A DNA stretch of 64,000 bases, from NCBI GenBank assembly GCA_907163375.1, contig CAJQUW010016970.1:1-64000 (forward strand), given 5' to 3'. Under the pieces are notes generated by a model, which made no database searches, had not been told where the DNA came from, and saw only the letters and a program-made list of their open reading frames with translations. The DNA comes from Prostheceraeus crozeri. Taxonomy: Eukaryota > Platyhelminthes > Polycladida > Euryleptidae. Position 1 is the first letter of the stretch; every line of letters begins with the position of its first letter. Positions 11,962-24,419 of this stretch are shown piece after piece. The translations under genes were made by a program, and so were the position numbers.

Positions 11962-12362
11962 GTAAGAGATATGCCACATAGCAGTGGTTTTATAAAATAA
12001 CTCGGAGAAGCATATGGGCATTTTTGTGTGGGTTGTATTCGAGAAAATACGGCAAGTAAATTATTTCACATTTTCCAATGCATTCAGTGCTTCATACTGT
12101 CAAGTAAAAAAATCTATTTAAGACTTTTTTAAACTAATCCTCAGCTATCACTGAATGCAGTATGTCTTTCCACCATATATGTACGAACATAATGTCATGG
12201 ATCATCGCGTATTTCAAGACTTAAATTCCCTATTAAGAAGGAAAACTTGCGACTTCGCAGCAATATGTCTTCGTCAATAATTGCATATGTACAATAGCTA
12301 GATTAATGCGCATTTAAATCTCTCATATAATCATTCCTCATTTACATGTTTGTGTATTTCAG

Positions 12363-12415
12363 GAAGAATTTCTGCGGTTTTGTTCGAGCTAACTATTCAA
12401 ATTCCAATGTTTCAG
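12363..12415 (+). CDS. ADAM17: ADAM17-like, cysteine-switch exon
   Basis: A 53-nt exon between GTATTTCAG and GTAAAT. It encodes residues 102-119 with the motif KKNFCGFVRANY. Cys106 sits where ADAM17 has its prodomain 'cysteine switch' residue (a C-G-[YF] motif). Splice phase matches both neighbours (phase 2 in, phase 1 out). The exon is too short to stand alone but is confirmed by the reading frame. Confidence 0.87.
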
Positions 12416-13299
12416 GTAAATATTTGATGCATAATTTCTCTAGGGCATTCTTTGGGGCGGTGGGTAGGTTCTCATTGAATTATCGTCAATTTTAGTAAGT
12501 TGTACCTATTGTATTAGTTAAACATGGTCTTATGATAGGGTCGTAATTTCTCGTTAGATTGTCATGTGATCGTTTATGAAGTCTTCAAAAAAAGTTGAAT
12601 CAACATACTTTATTACAAATATAATTGTTTATATTTCGTGGATTAAAATAATTCTTGAAAAGACCGTTCTTTGTGTTCACCTTATTAGGTGTACTTATAC
12701 GCCTCAACACTAAACCACTATGAAACAACATTGAGTAAACAAAGAAGTAGCTACTATAGAGCCGTGCTATTTCTATTTCTATACATTATATATTTTCCTA
12801 AATTTTCACCTTGTCATCCCGCAGCGGAAACACGGACGTTGAACTTCACAAACTTGGATTTTGAAATTTTGATATGACAAGGCATATGAGTATATGTAGT
12901 TGGGATGATTAGTGATAAGATGAATTAGATGACAATCACATCACAAAACTAGTGATATTGAGCACATTCCATGATTATTGATGAGGTTGGTGTTGATTAA
13001 TGCAACTCAAAGCGCATGCAGAAGTCAAAACAAAGAATATTGCTATGAAGAAATGGCAGTGTACGAGATCAACTGCAGCAAATCAATCAATTCTATATTG
13101 TCAGCACTGCGATTCCTTCTCACAGGCATGAATGAACATTTCACGCAAACACATTCATCTAAAGATACAAGAATTTGGAACGATATCAATGCCGGTATTT
13201 CTTCATGGAGATGGTGTTTCTCGACTTGAAGTTTTGCTGAGGCAAGAAGGGGAGAGTCCAGATCAAGAAGTAATCAAACGCCTGATCAAAAGAATGCCT

Positions 13300-16200
13300 T
13301 CCCGGATTCGATAAGTGATTGAACTTTCTGGTGCGGTTACAAAATATAAGTGACCACCAGCGAACGTACCATGGCCATTTAAGGGCCAATTGGCTCTACA
13401 GAGATACTGAACAACAGAAACGCTTTTATTTCAACCTTTATTTTTATTTTTCTGCCAAATTTGTATCTGTAATTGACAAAATTTCATTCAAGAGGCAAAA
13501 TTTTGGCTGTCCTTTTTTTATGGTTATCACTGTAGATAATGATGAAGACAACATCAAGACTCCGAAAATCCATGAATGCATCATCAATAGCCACACAAAT
13601 AATCGTGAAGAGTATACTCAATATAGTAGGAAAACTAAAAACAACTATAGACAGTTGTATTAATTCACATAACTCGTCACGAGATGCTTATTAGAGTCAA
13701 GTGAACGTTGATCTGTTGCCGGGTTATAATTCTAATAATCTTCAATTATCAAAGACATCCTGGTTACTGTTAAGGCTGAAGCCGGAAATGCTGAATCACG
13801 ATGATTTGAAAGTCCAGAAGCTATAAGCTTGCTGTTTCGGTTTCAGATTAACCAACTCTTCAACAGTTCGACGTTTGTTAGCCCTTAGAAACCTGAGCTT
13901 TTTCACACCCTCTGAAACCTGAGGGGACCCTTTTAACAAATTCTTAGTTTAGTATCACAGTAAAGCTTCAGACTATTAGTTCGATTGAGATTCATCTATT
14001 ATATACAGCAGAACCAATACATTCGTGCATCCCTATTGGAAATGGGCGTATACTCGAAGCCATAAATGCAATTTTGCCCCCTCAAGACAGCTGTGGAGAT
14101 CACAAACTCATCAATTATTGCTGTGAAAGACTTAGGCAGCAGTATTCTTTTGGTGTCAAGCTATGAATATAATGATAACTTTCATATTGGACATTGATTT
14201 ATACTGAATTGTTCATAGAGACCAACCAGTCATGCACAATCAAGTGCGAAGGCAAAATATTTGCATTTTTCGATTTTCATATACTTCGTGCAGAAACGAG
14301 CATGATGTAAACAATAGCCAAATGAATTTCACACCTTATGTGCCATCATGGACATGAACAGAATCATTTTTCATCTGATAGTGAACCATTTTTGATGGGA
14401 ATTTCCACACCCTCTGAGACCTGAGGGGGCCCATTCCTTCCAGAGTAGGAAATAAACACATGAAAGCAGTTTTACTGTAAGTTTCCAGTATTTTGTAGTC
14501 AGAACAGTGAAAAGTAAGTATTGCTCAGATGATGAAATAATTTGCTTCTTTTCAAGTGTTATGTGTGGTTGAGACTAATCGTTAATCCACTGTTTGCTAT
14601 TTCTTATGGAGAGATGCAGTTAATATTTTCTGTTAAATCTCATTAATGTATTGAATGCGCGTTCATCAATTGTTCAGTGTCATTTTCTGTCAATAATGTG
14701 TCTAATCACAAACAATCAGAGAGCAGAAATATTTCAACCAACATTCACTGTGAAATTAAACGGAAAATATATAAGCATTCAGATTGACAGTTCTGTTGTC
14801 TTGGCTTTGTTCAATGATGCACCCTGTACAGAGCACATCCATACAATATGTGATTCGAAGCTAGCCAGCGGTGCGTGATCGAAAAGCTTTAGCAAATTGT
14901 TTTTGATACCTCGAACGAATGATGTCCTCAGTCAAAATAAGGTGATTGTCATCAAAATGTATGTAGCTGTATGATCTTGCTTCATTCAAAAAGATGAATA
15001 TATTAATGACTTGTTGTAAGAGCATTGACCAGAATTCTTCTGAAAGGTATTTTTGCTTCCACCGTGTGCTGGAAAATCAGCAGACGTCACCGTGCTATCG
15101 GTGAAGTTCCTTTTTATTCCGTAGTGTCAGTATTGAAGGTTCTCTTAGCTCTTGAGTGATAAGTACATTGACATAAATGACAAATTGATTTATTGCATCA
15201 TGATCGTTTAGTGCTTTGTGACACTGAGACTGACTGATGGTTCATTTGATAGATGCGTAAATTGAACAGATCGAAGGTTAATTACCAGTCAATGACAGAG
15301 TGACGTAATGATCGGCAGTAGCACATCGGATGTCACTATCACGTGGAAAGATAAAATACTCAGATGACTGATGTTCCGCTCTATTGTGTAACATCGAATG
15401 TACATGAATCAATAAGGAGTCAAATACGTTTTTAATGGTGAGTATTTTATATCAATATTAAACTTCTGAAAGTAATGAAGTGCACATTTCTACATTTCTT
15501 TATTGATTTAAAAAGCGACAATGCACACGGCCATGCGTTTGCTACTGTAGTTAAGAAGTAAATTGCCTTGATTCTGTGTGTGGCTGGCATATGATAGAAC
15601 ATTGACATCAGAACATGGAAGCAGTGAAAACCATCTCACGAACGGCAGAAGGAACAGTTTTCAATTGAACAGCATGCATTTGTCTGAAATCTTAGCATCC
15701 AGAACACAATCACCATCAACTATTCCCATGGCAAATGTAGATCGCAGAGAATTCGAATGATGTTTGCATCCGACCAATATTCTCACTGAAATCTTAAGTT
15801 TAAGATCAATGAATTCCCTTACAAAGTTCGCTGGAATAAAATAAGTCATTCACAACGGATTGTTTTTGCATATGTGACTCGGAGGTGACATTTTAAAACG
15901 CCGATTGGGTGGAGCTCGGTGAGGTGAGGGAAGACTGGTTTGAAACCATCGCTTATATGTACCATTTCGTAGAGAATTAACCAGTTTGAAGAATATTTCA
16001 ATTCAATCAGTTCATGAGGGACACGTAGCTATTTGTTTGAATGAATGTCCATCGAAATCTGCAGAGTTGCTGTGGGATGCATGTTTCACTCGTGAGGGTA
16101 TCCCAGCACACCGCAGGCATGCAAAATATTTTCTTGTAGACCTGGGTTGTGTTAAATCACCAGTGAAAATTATTATTGCACATTTTTATGTTATGAAGTC

Positions 16201-17334
16201 AAGAAATGTATTTAAATTGTGAAAAATAGTGACGACCTTCTCCTAAAGCACACCTTTTGAAGGTTTTTGACGTGGATAGCCTTTGAGCATTTTCTATTCT
16301 TCATAAAGTGAGCATATTACGAAAGTTGGATATTTTTAATTAAATTCATATGACAGACATATCAAGATTTTTGCCCCTTCACGTCGGATGTTATGCCCCT
16401 TTCAACCGATTATTTCCTACCAAAACTGCCTGGATTGGTCGTAAGAGAAAACAGTTGATAATTTTTTCGGTTGTTATTAGACTTCGGTACCACAGGGCTC
16501 GAAGTTTTCCGAGAATTCCCAGATTTCTGGAATTTTCGCTTTTCTAGTGGAGTCACGATATTCGTGCAAATATTCATCAAAAATAGGACGCCACCACCGT
16601 ACACTTTGTCTCGTGTCAAAAATTGACAGCCAACCAATTCAGATATTAATTCTCAAAGTCATGTACCGTTGACGCGTTGCCATTGCGCATGGGCTCTTTA
16701 TGAGTGCAAGCTACAACATGTTAGCTGTTTAATGTTTCATATAAAGCTTTTTAAGTACACTGAATTAGTTAGTGAAATTACGCTCGACCTCGAAATTGGT
16801 CTTGGATATACTACGTGCGTGCTGATGTATTTAGAAAGTCCTTTGAATTATCTAATTATGTACATTTATATTCAATAATTAATCATTGGTGTGCAACTAT
16901 CTTCGCCACTTAGAACTGTGTGGATATGTGTACATAAATCAAACATCGTAAAGAACCTAACAGATTACACTAATTTGTGATTGTAATCTTGTAACTCATT
17001 TGAATGTTGTAAACTTGTAATAAGTGCCCATGTACCCAGTTGACTGATCACATCCTAACAGATAACCACCTCATATTAGCGTGCACGTGCATGCATGCAG
17101 AGGACAGCATTTTTCTGACCATAAGACTTTTGCTTATGAATTTGAATTTATTGATGTTCATGCTTATTGCAAGATTGATGAAAGAAGTGGCAAATGCTTT
17201 CGGCTTTTATTAAATATTATTGTTAATGACCAAAAGAATGAGATAAAAGTGTCAAGCTTTATCAAAGAATTCCCCATTCGATCCATACGATCATAACTAA
17301 GCCAACGGACTTTAATACTGTAATACTTTAATGT
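13300..17334. other. Intron sequence without recognisable gene
   Basis: Part of the 9.6-kb ADAM17 intron 12416-22049. I see only short ORFs with no motifs. One noteworthy feature is a pair of direct repeats, 13901-13930 and 14402-14432, each containing CACACCCTCTGARACCTGAG. Confidence 0.45.
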
Positions 17335-17572
17335 CCTGTGGCCCTTAATACATGAAGCTTTAGTGTCACCAACCACTACCCCATATTTTGCTTGGACGGT
17401 ACTGCTGACAAGGTCAGACTTCAGTTGGAACGCTGTGATACTTTCAGTTCGGATGCCCTTCCTGCCGACTTCCGATGACTCTCTCCGGCCTCGACCTCTG
17501 GACCTCAAGGTCGCTAGGTCAAGCACTTCACCAGCGTGCCACGGGGACCACCACAGCACTAGCAGCGGCAAT
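17335..17572 (-). mobile_element. tRNA-derived SINE, family 1, minus copy
   Basis: Read on the minus strand, the head resembles a tRNA with an A-box-like segment (CCGTGGCACGCTGGTGAAGT) and a B-box-like segment (GAGGTCCAGAGGTCGAGG). It is followed by a body containing GGAAGGGCATCCGAACTG and ATCACAGCGTTCCAACTGAA. The same body, GAAGGGCATCCG then ATCACAGCG, occurs in the plus-strand copy at 34188-34395, which establishes a repeat family. Confidence 0.75.
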
Positions 17573-18546
17573 TAGATCATAGAAATTGACAATACCATTA
17601 CCTTCTATGAATTAGATACATTGCGCTTTCGATTCATTTTAGCTCCCATTTCACAAGTGTCCCATAGAAATCCAATATTCTTCCTATTCCCACGTCAACT
17701 CAGGAATTTTGTGAGGCGAAATTTAACAACTGATCACATAGAAGTTATCAATTGAAGTCACTATGCCTTAAAGAAGTATAAATTTGCACCATGAAAAACT
17801 GTCTAGTTTGTTTGATTCCAGTAGAGACACAGAGCGAGTCTCCTCTTATGTTTTTTTACAGGGATTTGACTTTTCTTGTAAAGGAAGAGTCCCCACTAGG
17901 ACTTTAAATTGCTTTCAATAAATTTCCTCCAGTGACTAAGCAGGAAAACCACACATTTTATTTTGTTTTGCTTTCATTTCCATACTTTTATATGATGTTT
18001 CCATGTTTTTTTAGATGTACGAAATTTCATCGCATACATATCTTTGTGAATGAGCGAGAAATCACAATTGAGTTAGTGTCACCTCTCTTAGGACATGCAT
18101 CTCAGGTTGATATTGTCTGGATTTGAAATTGCTCGGAGCACTTAATGTGGATGTCATGGATATTCTCAACCAAACCTCATGTATCCATGACTGATGAATT
18201 CAAATTTTTCCCTTTATTTGGAACCTCGGCAAAGAAAATTGCGAATTCTGAATCATTTAATTTTCTGATTGAATGGTGACATGCTTCTCTTGCTTGTACT
18301 TCAATGAAGCTCATGAAAATTTCATATAACTGAAACAGAGCAGTTTACTCGCTTCTCAGAGAAAGACCTCAGTCTGATTTTACTACGCTGAACAGTACTC
18401 ATGTGTTTATGTTAGACATTTCCAGGTGAAATCAAAGCTTCAAATTGAGTACAAAAAGTGTATTTGAAATAAAAATTATGGGGATCAATGTCTTCGTGGC
18501 CTATTAAATTGTGGTTTTGTTCAATTGACAGTTTGAAGAAGGCATT

Positions 18547-19008
18547 CTACCTTCGTTCACCGGGGTAGCTCGGTCCTTGAGGATAGTGATTGCCCTGTGG
18601 TGGCGCACTTGGATACGCAGGATAACCCTGAGGAATCACGACTACCGAAGGTCCACCATGATGCGGATGGTGATGCCCATGGTGACCATGGTGGCCGTGA
18701 TGGGGTGGCTGGAAGTGCGGATGGTGGCCATGATGCGGCGGGCCGAAGTGCGGGTGATGATGCGGGCCATGATGGTGCGGGTGGTGATGAATCTTGCTCT
18801 CTGCTATCTGCTCTCTTACGTGTGCATTCTCTGCACGATGATGAGCGTTCTTGGCAGCTGCCTCGTGGCGAAGGAAGCCTCCAATATTCCCGTGAAGCAA
18901 ATCGTTGACTGCCATATGATGCTGCCGCGCTTCTTGTCGCTCTGCCCGTTCCTCTTGCCGATGGGCGCGCTCCGCTTGGCGTTCGTGTCTTCGATCGTGG
19001 TGCCACAT
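18547..19008 (-). CDS. Histidine-rich 153-aa protein, nested and intronless
   Basis: A single ORF opposite to the ADAM17-like gene, inside its 9.6-kb intron. The N-terminal third is highly charged (His/Arg/Glu/Gln repeats such as AERAHRQEERAERQEARQHH). The middle has NDLLHGNIGGFLRHEAAAKN, an amphipathic Ala/His segment. Residues about 74-120 are nearly all His, Pro and Gly (HHGPHHHPHFGPPHHGHHPH). The tail has VVVIPQGYPAYPSAPPQG. No signal peptide or membrane helix is seen. Runs of His suggest metal binding or a pH-sensitive, disordered protein; that is inference. I do not recognise a family. A TATAAAA box 35 bp upstream of the ATG supports real transcription with a leader of only about 10 nt. 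A possible AATAAA is at 18213-18218 (plus TTTATT). GC content and His codon bias differ clearly from the surroundings. Confidence 0.7.
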   Translation of the reverse strand: MWHHDRRHERQAERAHRQEERAERQEARQHHMAVNDLLHGNIGGFLRHEAAAKNAHHRAENAHVREQIAESKIHHHPHHHGPHHHPHFGPPHHGHHPHFQPPHHGHHGHHGHHHPHHGGPSVVVIPQGYPAYPSAPPQGNHYPQGPSYPGERR

Positions 19009-19042
19009 GTCTGTTTGAGTGAAGAGAATGGTTTCATCGATC

Positions 19043-19049
19043 TTTTATA
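19043..19049 (-). promoter_or_regulatory. TATA box of histidine-rich gene
   Basis: TATAAAA on the minus strand (in GGATATAAAAGATCG), 35 bp before the ATG at 19008. The expected start site, about 30 bp downstream, falls near TTCACTCAAAC and leaves a leader of about 10 nt. Further upstream is TGCGTGGCATCTACGTGACA, which contains an ACGTG core. Confidence 0.55.
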
Positions 19050-19574
19050 TCCTGCTGTTCATTTGATGTCACGTAGATGCCACGCAACAAGATCAGATGA
19101 TAAGTAACCAGTGTTATATTTAGAGTTGAATCAGTGGTTATTATCAATCATTTGTCTCATACGTTGCTTATTTTACACAGAATCGATAATATGATCAATT
19201 ACGTAATTACAGTTGACGTACATGGATCAAACATTGAACGTGTTATTTGGATGGTCACTGATAAACGAAGCCAGTTATTCAGATATGAGCGAGAACTCAT
19301 GAAAGAGTCCAATATTGATAGTTGGAAATGCAATTACAGGTTATATGTATAAAATGTACTTTTTTTCATCATACAGTGTATTACTACATGTATCACATCT
19401 ACTTATTTTATAAATGTCTGATCAATTGCTGCATTGTATAATGTATTCGATATTTGTTTAGTGTGTAACTTTTTCTCCTTTTGAATTCAATTGGAATTCA
19501 ACTGAATTTCCGTATAATTATATTGTGTTTCATTGTATATATGAAATTATTGCTAATAAGTATATGTAATTAGT

Positions 19575-21571
19575 CTAGGGCGGTTTTTTATTGACCTAAA
19601 AAATTACGAATTTTGACTTTATTTTCAAGTTAATTTTTACCTAAAATTTTGACTTAAATGTAAATTTTCTACCCAATCTTTTTACCTAATTCAGTTTTGT
19701 TTAACCAAAAAAAACATCATTTCAGACTCACAAGAAAACGTTACTTGTTTTAATTAGAGAAACACATTTTATTATTGAGCCCATAAATACAAAGTTCTTC
19801 ACGAAAAGAAGGAATGCCTCTTAAACAACGACTTAATTGTTACTGGCGTTGTAATTCATTATTGCATAGTATTTAATGTTTTGGGGAGAAAAGTTTCTGT
19901 TAAAACGCAGGAGATTTTTCAACTGGGAAAAGCTTCGTTCGATCGCAGCTGTGGTTGATTGTGCACACAACAAAAGATTGTATTCAGTTGGTGAAATATC
20001 GTCACGTGCCCAGTTCACAATCTCCATGATATGATTCTTAGATAAACGCAAGTTTATATATGATCTGATTTCACAGGGATCAATTCCGAAATCCAGACTG
20101 TTTACGTCCTGTATTACCTGACGAATGTTGTAGTTGGTTCCTTCGCATCGCTCCATTAGATGATGCAGAGGTCTATACGTTGCCGCATCCACGAGTTGGT
20201 CAACAATTACTGTGCTGGAAACTGTAGATTTTGCACGACTTACAAGTAGTCCATCATCCTCGAAACCCAACACAATTTGTTTAACGTCGGAAAAGTGGTC
20301 TGCATACCAAAAAGTCGCGTTTAACCATGTTCCCCACCTGGTTAAACGCGGCTTTGGTGGATTTCCAATCGATGCAAAAAGAAGACGCCGATCACCATTT
20401 TTAACAGTGGCTGCCTTGATAGAGGAAATCAAACTGTCGACACCCTCATACTTCGACTTCACAAGCAATGCACAGTTGTGCAGCAGGTGCGCCATACACG
20501 TTACATGAAATAATGATGGATACATAGACTTCAAAGTTTTGCCCGCAATAGTCATATAACGAGCTGCATCAGATAGCAGTAAAAGGAAATTATTGCGATG
20601 AACATTTAAATCTTTAACAACATCATCAATAGCATGGCACACTGTTTGATGATTGATGTTTCCTTCTAGCTGTCTACAGTCATGCAGATAGGTAACTTCA
20701 TGCTTTCTAGAATTCCGACAAGAATGTTCATAAACTTCCGACCAGAAATTTCCGGTTCGTCCACCATTATAAATATTTTTTCTCCATTCACAATCATCAT
20801 CATATTGTTCTAACTGAAAAAGTTTTGGCACATGTTGCCGACATGATGACTCAGATGGGCAATGATGATCCATAAAATCAAATAAATCTCGTATCGCTTG
20901 ATGCTCCAATTTATGTAAAGGAATGTCAGCGGCTAAAAACGCTGTTGTTACATGCTTAGCCAGATCAGGTTTGAAGATCAAGAAGGTCTGACTTTCATGC
21001 TTTGATGAGGTGGGTACTGATGATGAAGAGGTAATTCTTTGTAACTTCGTCGCATGTTTGGCACTTTTACGATGACAGTCAATCATAAACTGTTTCGCGT
21101 ATTTCACCGGGCATTCACAAAGCACACAGAAAAGTTCATTCCTTGGTGTTACTTTAAATTCTTGAGGATATTGTCAAGTAATTCTTTTGCACTTGGATGC
21201 ATCACTTTCAGCTGTCTTGGGCATTTCGAACAATCGAAGATAGTCAGTGTCAGTTAACAAAAAGATGTACCGGTAGTTATGTGCGTTGAAATCCTTGCTA
21301 GAATATTTGGTGTCCCAATAGCTTAGCTTTTTGTTTTGATTGAAAAGAGTTCGGGAAATTCAGATTTAAAAATAGCGCTTAGGAAGGCCAGGTGTCTAAA
21401 AATAGCGCCTGGGAAGACCAGATTCCTCAAAAATTTACTGTCTTATTTAAACTTTTTGACCTTACTTGACTACATTTGACCTTATTTTTATTCTTGACTA
21501 TATTGACTTCATTTGTTTATTTTGACCGTATTTTTACTTTATTGACTTTTTGACTTTATTGACCGCCCTAG
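19575..21571 (-). mobile_element. hAT transposon with TIR CTAGGGCGGT
   Basis: An element of about 2 kb in the ADAM17 intron. The left end reads CTAGGGCGGTTTTTTATTGA; the right end, reverse-complemented, reads CTAGGGCGGTCAATAAAGTC. Flanks are similar but not identical (TAATTAG left, AATTACG right), suggesting a decayed 8-bp duplication. Both ends have many TTGACC/TTGACTT motifs in the same orientation. It encodes the transposase described separately. Confidence 0.85.
19833..21224 (-). pseudogene. hAT transposase with BED-type zinc finger, one premature stop
   Basis: The minus-strand frame opens with an ATG at 21222-21224 (MPKTAESDASKCKRIT), is interrupted by one TGA at 21174-21176, then stays open for 447 codons to 19833. 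After the stop comes a BED-like finger: FCVLCECPVKYAKQ with C-x2-C, then CHRKSAKH with H-x5-H. hAT landmarks follow: an Asp in LLLSDAARYM, the C-x-x-H motif in VTCMAHLLHNCA, the LTRWGTWLNA Arg-Trp motif, and the C-terminal dimerisation helix AAIERSFSQLKNLLRFNRNF. The N-terminal finger layout is like CGGBP1-type proteins, which derive from hAT transposases. A single stop makes this a recent copy. Stop readthrough or a sequencing error cannot be excluded. Confidence 0.85.
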
Positions 21572-22049
21572 AATTACGTAATTTTGCTTAATAATTTCTC
21601 ATATGCGCAGTTTGGAATATTGCAGCAGTCAAAGGTCATAGATAATGAAACTAATGTACATTGCTGTTACTTAATGAACTTGGAGAACATGATGCATATA
21701 ACACGGTGACTTAGATATTATTGTTTCTTCAGATTAACATAAGTAGCAAGTCACCCATCGTATACCAAAATTCGTGTATTGGCATGTGCCTATGTTCAGG
21801 GATCGATTTTCTGCTGAATTTGTTGTACAACATTTGTTGAACCTAGAGAACTAGACCTTCTAATTTTCCTTTCTTATCTCATTCTTAGGTCTGCTCGAGC
21901 CTTCATGATTTGCAAGTAAACTAAACAGTTATAAATATGTTAACATTCCTATATGTAGGCCATTTGTGACGTCAAAGAAATCTTGTTGACAAACAACGAC
22001 TCAGAAGATGAAAATGTTTCATGTAAATTAAGTTAAATTTCTGTTGCAG

Positions 22050-22231
22050 ATTCTGATGTTCAGTTTCGCAGAGTTCCGAAATTCGACACCAAAGAAAAAT
22101 CCAGTCATCGAACTAAACGGGCAGTTTCCGATTCCAGTAATCTCGACACTTGTGGAGTGTTGTTGGTGGCTGATTATCGTTTCTACAAGAAAATTGGCCA
22201 GAATAGTGTGGCTACTTCAAGTCGAATTTTG
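22050..22231 (+). CDS. ADAM17: ADAM17-like, furin-site and protease-start exon
   Basis: Acceptor TGTTGCAG and donor GTGAGT. Splitting the codon G/AT joins it directly to the exon at 12415, skipping 9.6 kb of intron. It encodes residues 120-180. Residues 140-143 are RTKR in SSHRTKRAVSD, a furin-type cleavage site between prodomain and catalytic domain. It is followed by LDTCGVLLVADYRFYKKIG, the first strand and helix of the ADAM metalloprotease domain in ADAM17 style. It ends in phase 0. Confidence 0.95.
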
Positions 22232-22967
22232 GTGAGTTAAAATTCTGGTTGTCAAAGAATATTTCACACTAAATTGTTACAAGTTTGTTTGTATATTAAT
22301 TGTAAAATTAATTGTCTATCAATATTAAATGTAAAAGGGAGAATGCACTGTTTTAGTGATTGAATAGCTTAGATGTTGATAAGCGACCACTTTTATACCA
22401 TAATGCGCCCAAGGTGCTGTGTTCGAGGCTGGTCAGATGTAGAGGTGCCACAGCTATCTACAGACGAGTTACTGGCAATAAGCTTGTCAAAATTGCCTCA
22501 GGAAGGTTGCTGCAAGTTTACTTCAGTAATTATTTAGAATGGACAGAAGGCACTGCATGCAAACATTCATTAAACGTAGAGCAGGAATATACTAAAAGTA
22601 ATCAAAGTTCCACCACTGTGTGTAAATCGGCGGAGTGTGTCCGCCTCGGGAGGTACCACCGCTTTCACTAAAGGTTTCCAGTCACAGCCTAGTGAGACCT
22701 GTGCATGTGTGAAAGCTGCCCCACTTTTAGCATGCTAGTATGGTTTGTGCCCAAGATAGCGGCACGGATGTCTGATGAGTATAAAGTAATCCATCTTGCT
22801 GACCGACTTGAATATGATTTTCTGGGTAGCTCGTTATCATTAGGACTGTGATTATCATCATCCGTGGTTCTAACTCCTTTTATTTCGTCATTTCAGTGTG
22901 GCATTGGCCATTGACACTGTTCGTTGTTTTAGAAATCTGGTCATTATTTTTGTCAACTCGTCTTATG

Positions 22968-23035
22968 TACAATGAATGAAATAAAATAAACGCCAGATCA
23001 AATTGCCATGCAAGAGACATGCCCCTGATAAAGCG
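22968..23035 (-). mobile_element. SINE family 3 fragment (3' body)
   Basis: On the minus strand: GGCATGTCTCTTGCATGGCA, then ATTTGATCTGGCGTTTATTT, then TATTTCATTC. The same order occurs in the tRNA-headed copy at 42584 (CATCTTTTGCAAGGCAATTT, GATCTATCGTTTATTT) and in the copy at the right edge of the window. This copy seems to lack a clear tRNA head. Confidence 0.55.
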
Positions 23036-23116
23036 CAGCACGTGTCGATGTGGCTGAACTGTAATCTGATTGTAGAGGTTTCTCTGATGATGTATAAATT
23101 CACATTTTTTGTTATA

Positions 23117-24283
23117 CAGTGCATCTTCGATTATCCGGATACCGATTATCCGGACGTAATTTCAGAATCTGTTAGATTCTCCATGATTCCATCAAAACAT
23201 GTACATGTACATACAAGGAATCAAATGTTCATTTTAGCATTCCTCTCCTCTTTAGGTAACACATACACGAAGTACTCTTGCTTTACCAGCAATTAATTTT
23301 TGCTCAATGTGCGGTTCTCGCCTGAGTCAAATAATAGGCAAGCAGCTAAATGATTGGAGCATTCTTAAGTAGTTCAACGTAGCAAAGTGCGTCAAGGTAA
23401 CAAAGTTAAAAAAACAACAAGCTAATGACTAGTTACTTTTCAATAGGTACAAAGTATGATTTAAAAGAAAATTTTTATATCCTAAAATGTCTAAAAATTT
23501 TAAAAAATACTTACTAGAAGGACAAACAACGCTTCTCCTCTCCTCATGTGTAATGAATTGGCGAGTAAGTCGTTCTGTTCAAAATTATGTTTATCACTTA
23601 TATATTGAAAAGATCCTATTTAACAGTCTGCCCATTCAGATGATAAGAGGGAAGGTCTGTTTCCAATCAAAATATCAGATCTAGCTAATAACACTGCGGG
23701 ATTACGCTATCTAAAATCTACCAAGTGTGTAAGAGAATTAATATTAGTTCCTTAAGCTAAAACGTGAAATAGAATTGTACAAAATATGCATACAAATTAT
23801 TTGACTATTTTTAATGAGGTCATCAACAGGAACTTGGTCAGGACGATCGTGTTTCGACCGCTTAATCGCATAACCGCTAGGTTATGCATGCTAGTCAAAG
23901 CTGGGATACAGCTTTGATAAATCACTTTCAATTCATGGTCTCAGTTCACGGTCTTTGTTTGTGTACGTGTATTTATGTGCTTTAATAGGAACGACAGTGA
24001 ATATATAGCAGACATGTACAATTGATGCTCATAATTTTATTAAACAGTCGAAGAATCGGAATCAAATATATCAAGTATTACAGGATAGAAATGCAGGATG
24101 GATATATGCATACAGATTATATGGATATATGTAGATCATATTCTACGGGGATCTTGGTATATAATCAAATGTCTTTGACCTAAGCCCACAAGCTTTTGCT
24201 AACATGGGATTTAAAAATTCGCTTATCCGGATCTTTGACTGACCTATTGGGTTTTGACCATCCGGATAATCGAAGATGCACTG
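23117..24283. mobile_element. Pogo/Tigger-like TIR element, non-autonomous
   Basis: The ends are perfect 24-bp inverted repeats beginning CAGTGCATCTTCGATTATCC and continuing GGAT. CAGT...CGATTATCCGGA termini are typical of pogo/Tigger elements. The left side is preceded by TA, the right is followed by AA, so the TA duplication has probably mutated. Further ATTATCCGGA-type motifs lie inside both ends. No transposase is visible. It carries the second copy of the dispersed repeat also found at 1270. Confidence 0.8.
23373..23482 (-). repeat. Dispersed repeat, copy 2
   Basis: Reverse complement of 1270-1378 with scattered differences; see that entry. It lies inside the pogo-like element. Confidence 0.75.
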
Positions 24284-24320
24284 AATTTGTAGAATAATTC
24301 CATCATCATTCAAATTTCAG

Positions 24321-24419
24321 ATTGAATTGCTTGACAGAGTGAACCGGATCTATCGTCCAACTGTTTTCAAAGATTCCACAGGACGCGCGTTGAGAGGATA
24401 CGGATTTGGAATAAAACGG
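24321..24419 (+). CDS. ADAM17: ADAM17-like, catalytic domain exon
   Basis: Acceptor AATTTCAG and donor GTACGT, phase 0 on both sides. It encodes residues 181-213: IELLDRVNRIYRPTVFKDST, then GRALRGYGFGIKR. This is the helix 'LIDRVDDIYR' and following strand region of ADAM17-type catalytic domains. Confidence 0.93.

Noticed and set aside
12689..12877. Possible ADAM17 exon after the CCCGCAG acceptor
   Set aside because: It would enter in the right phase but stops after 17 codons and shows no ADAM17 similarity. The exon at 22050 fits in phase and sequence.
18557..19107. Other long ORFs overlapping the histidine-rich gene, on both strands
   Set aside because: They are shadows of its biased His/Arg/Pro codons. 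Only the 153-aa frame has a TATA-positioned ATG and a coherent composition.
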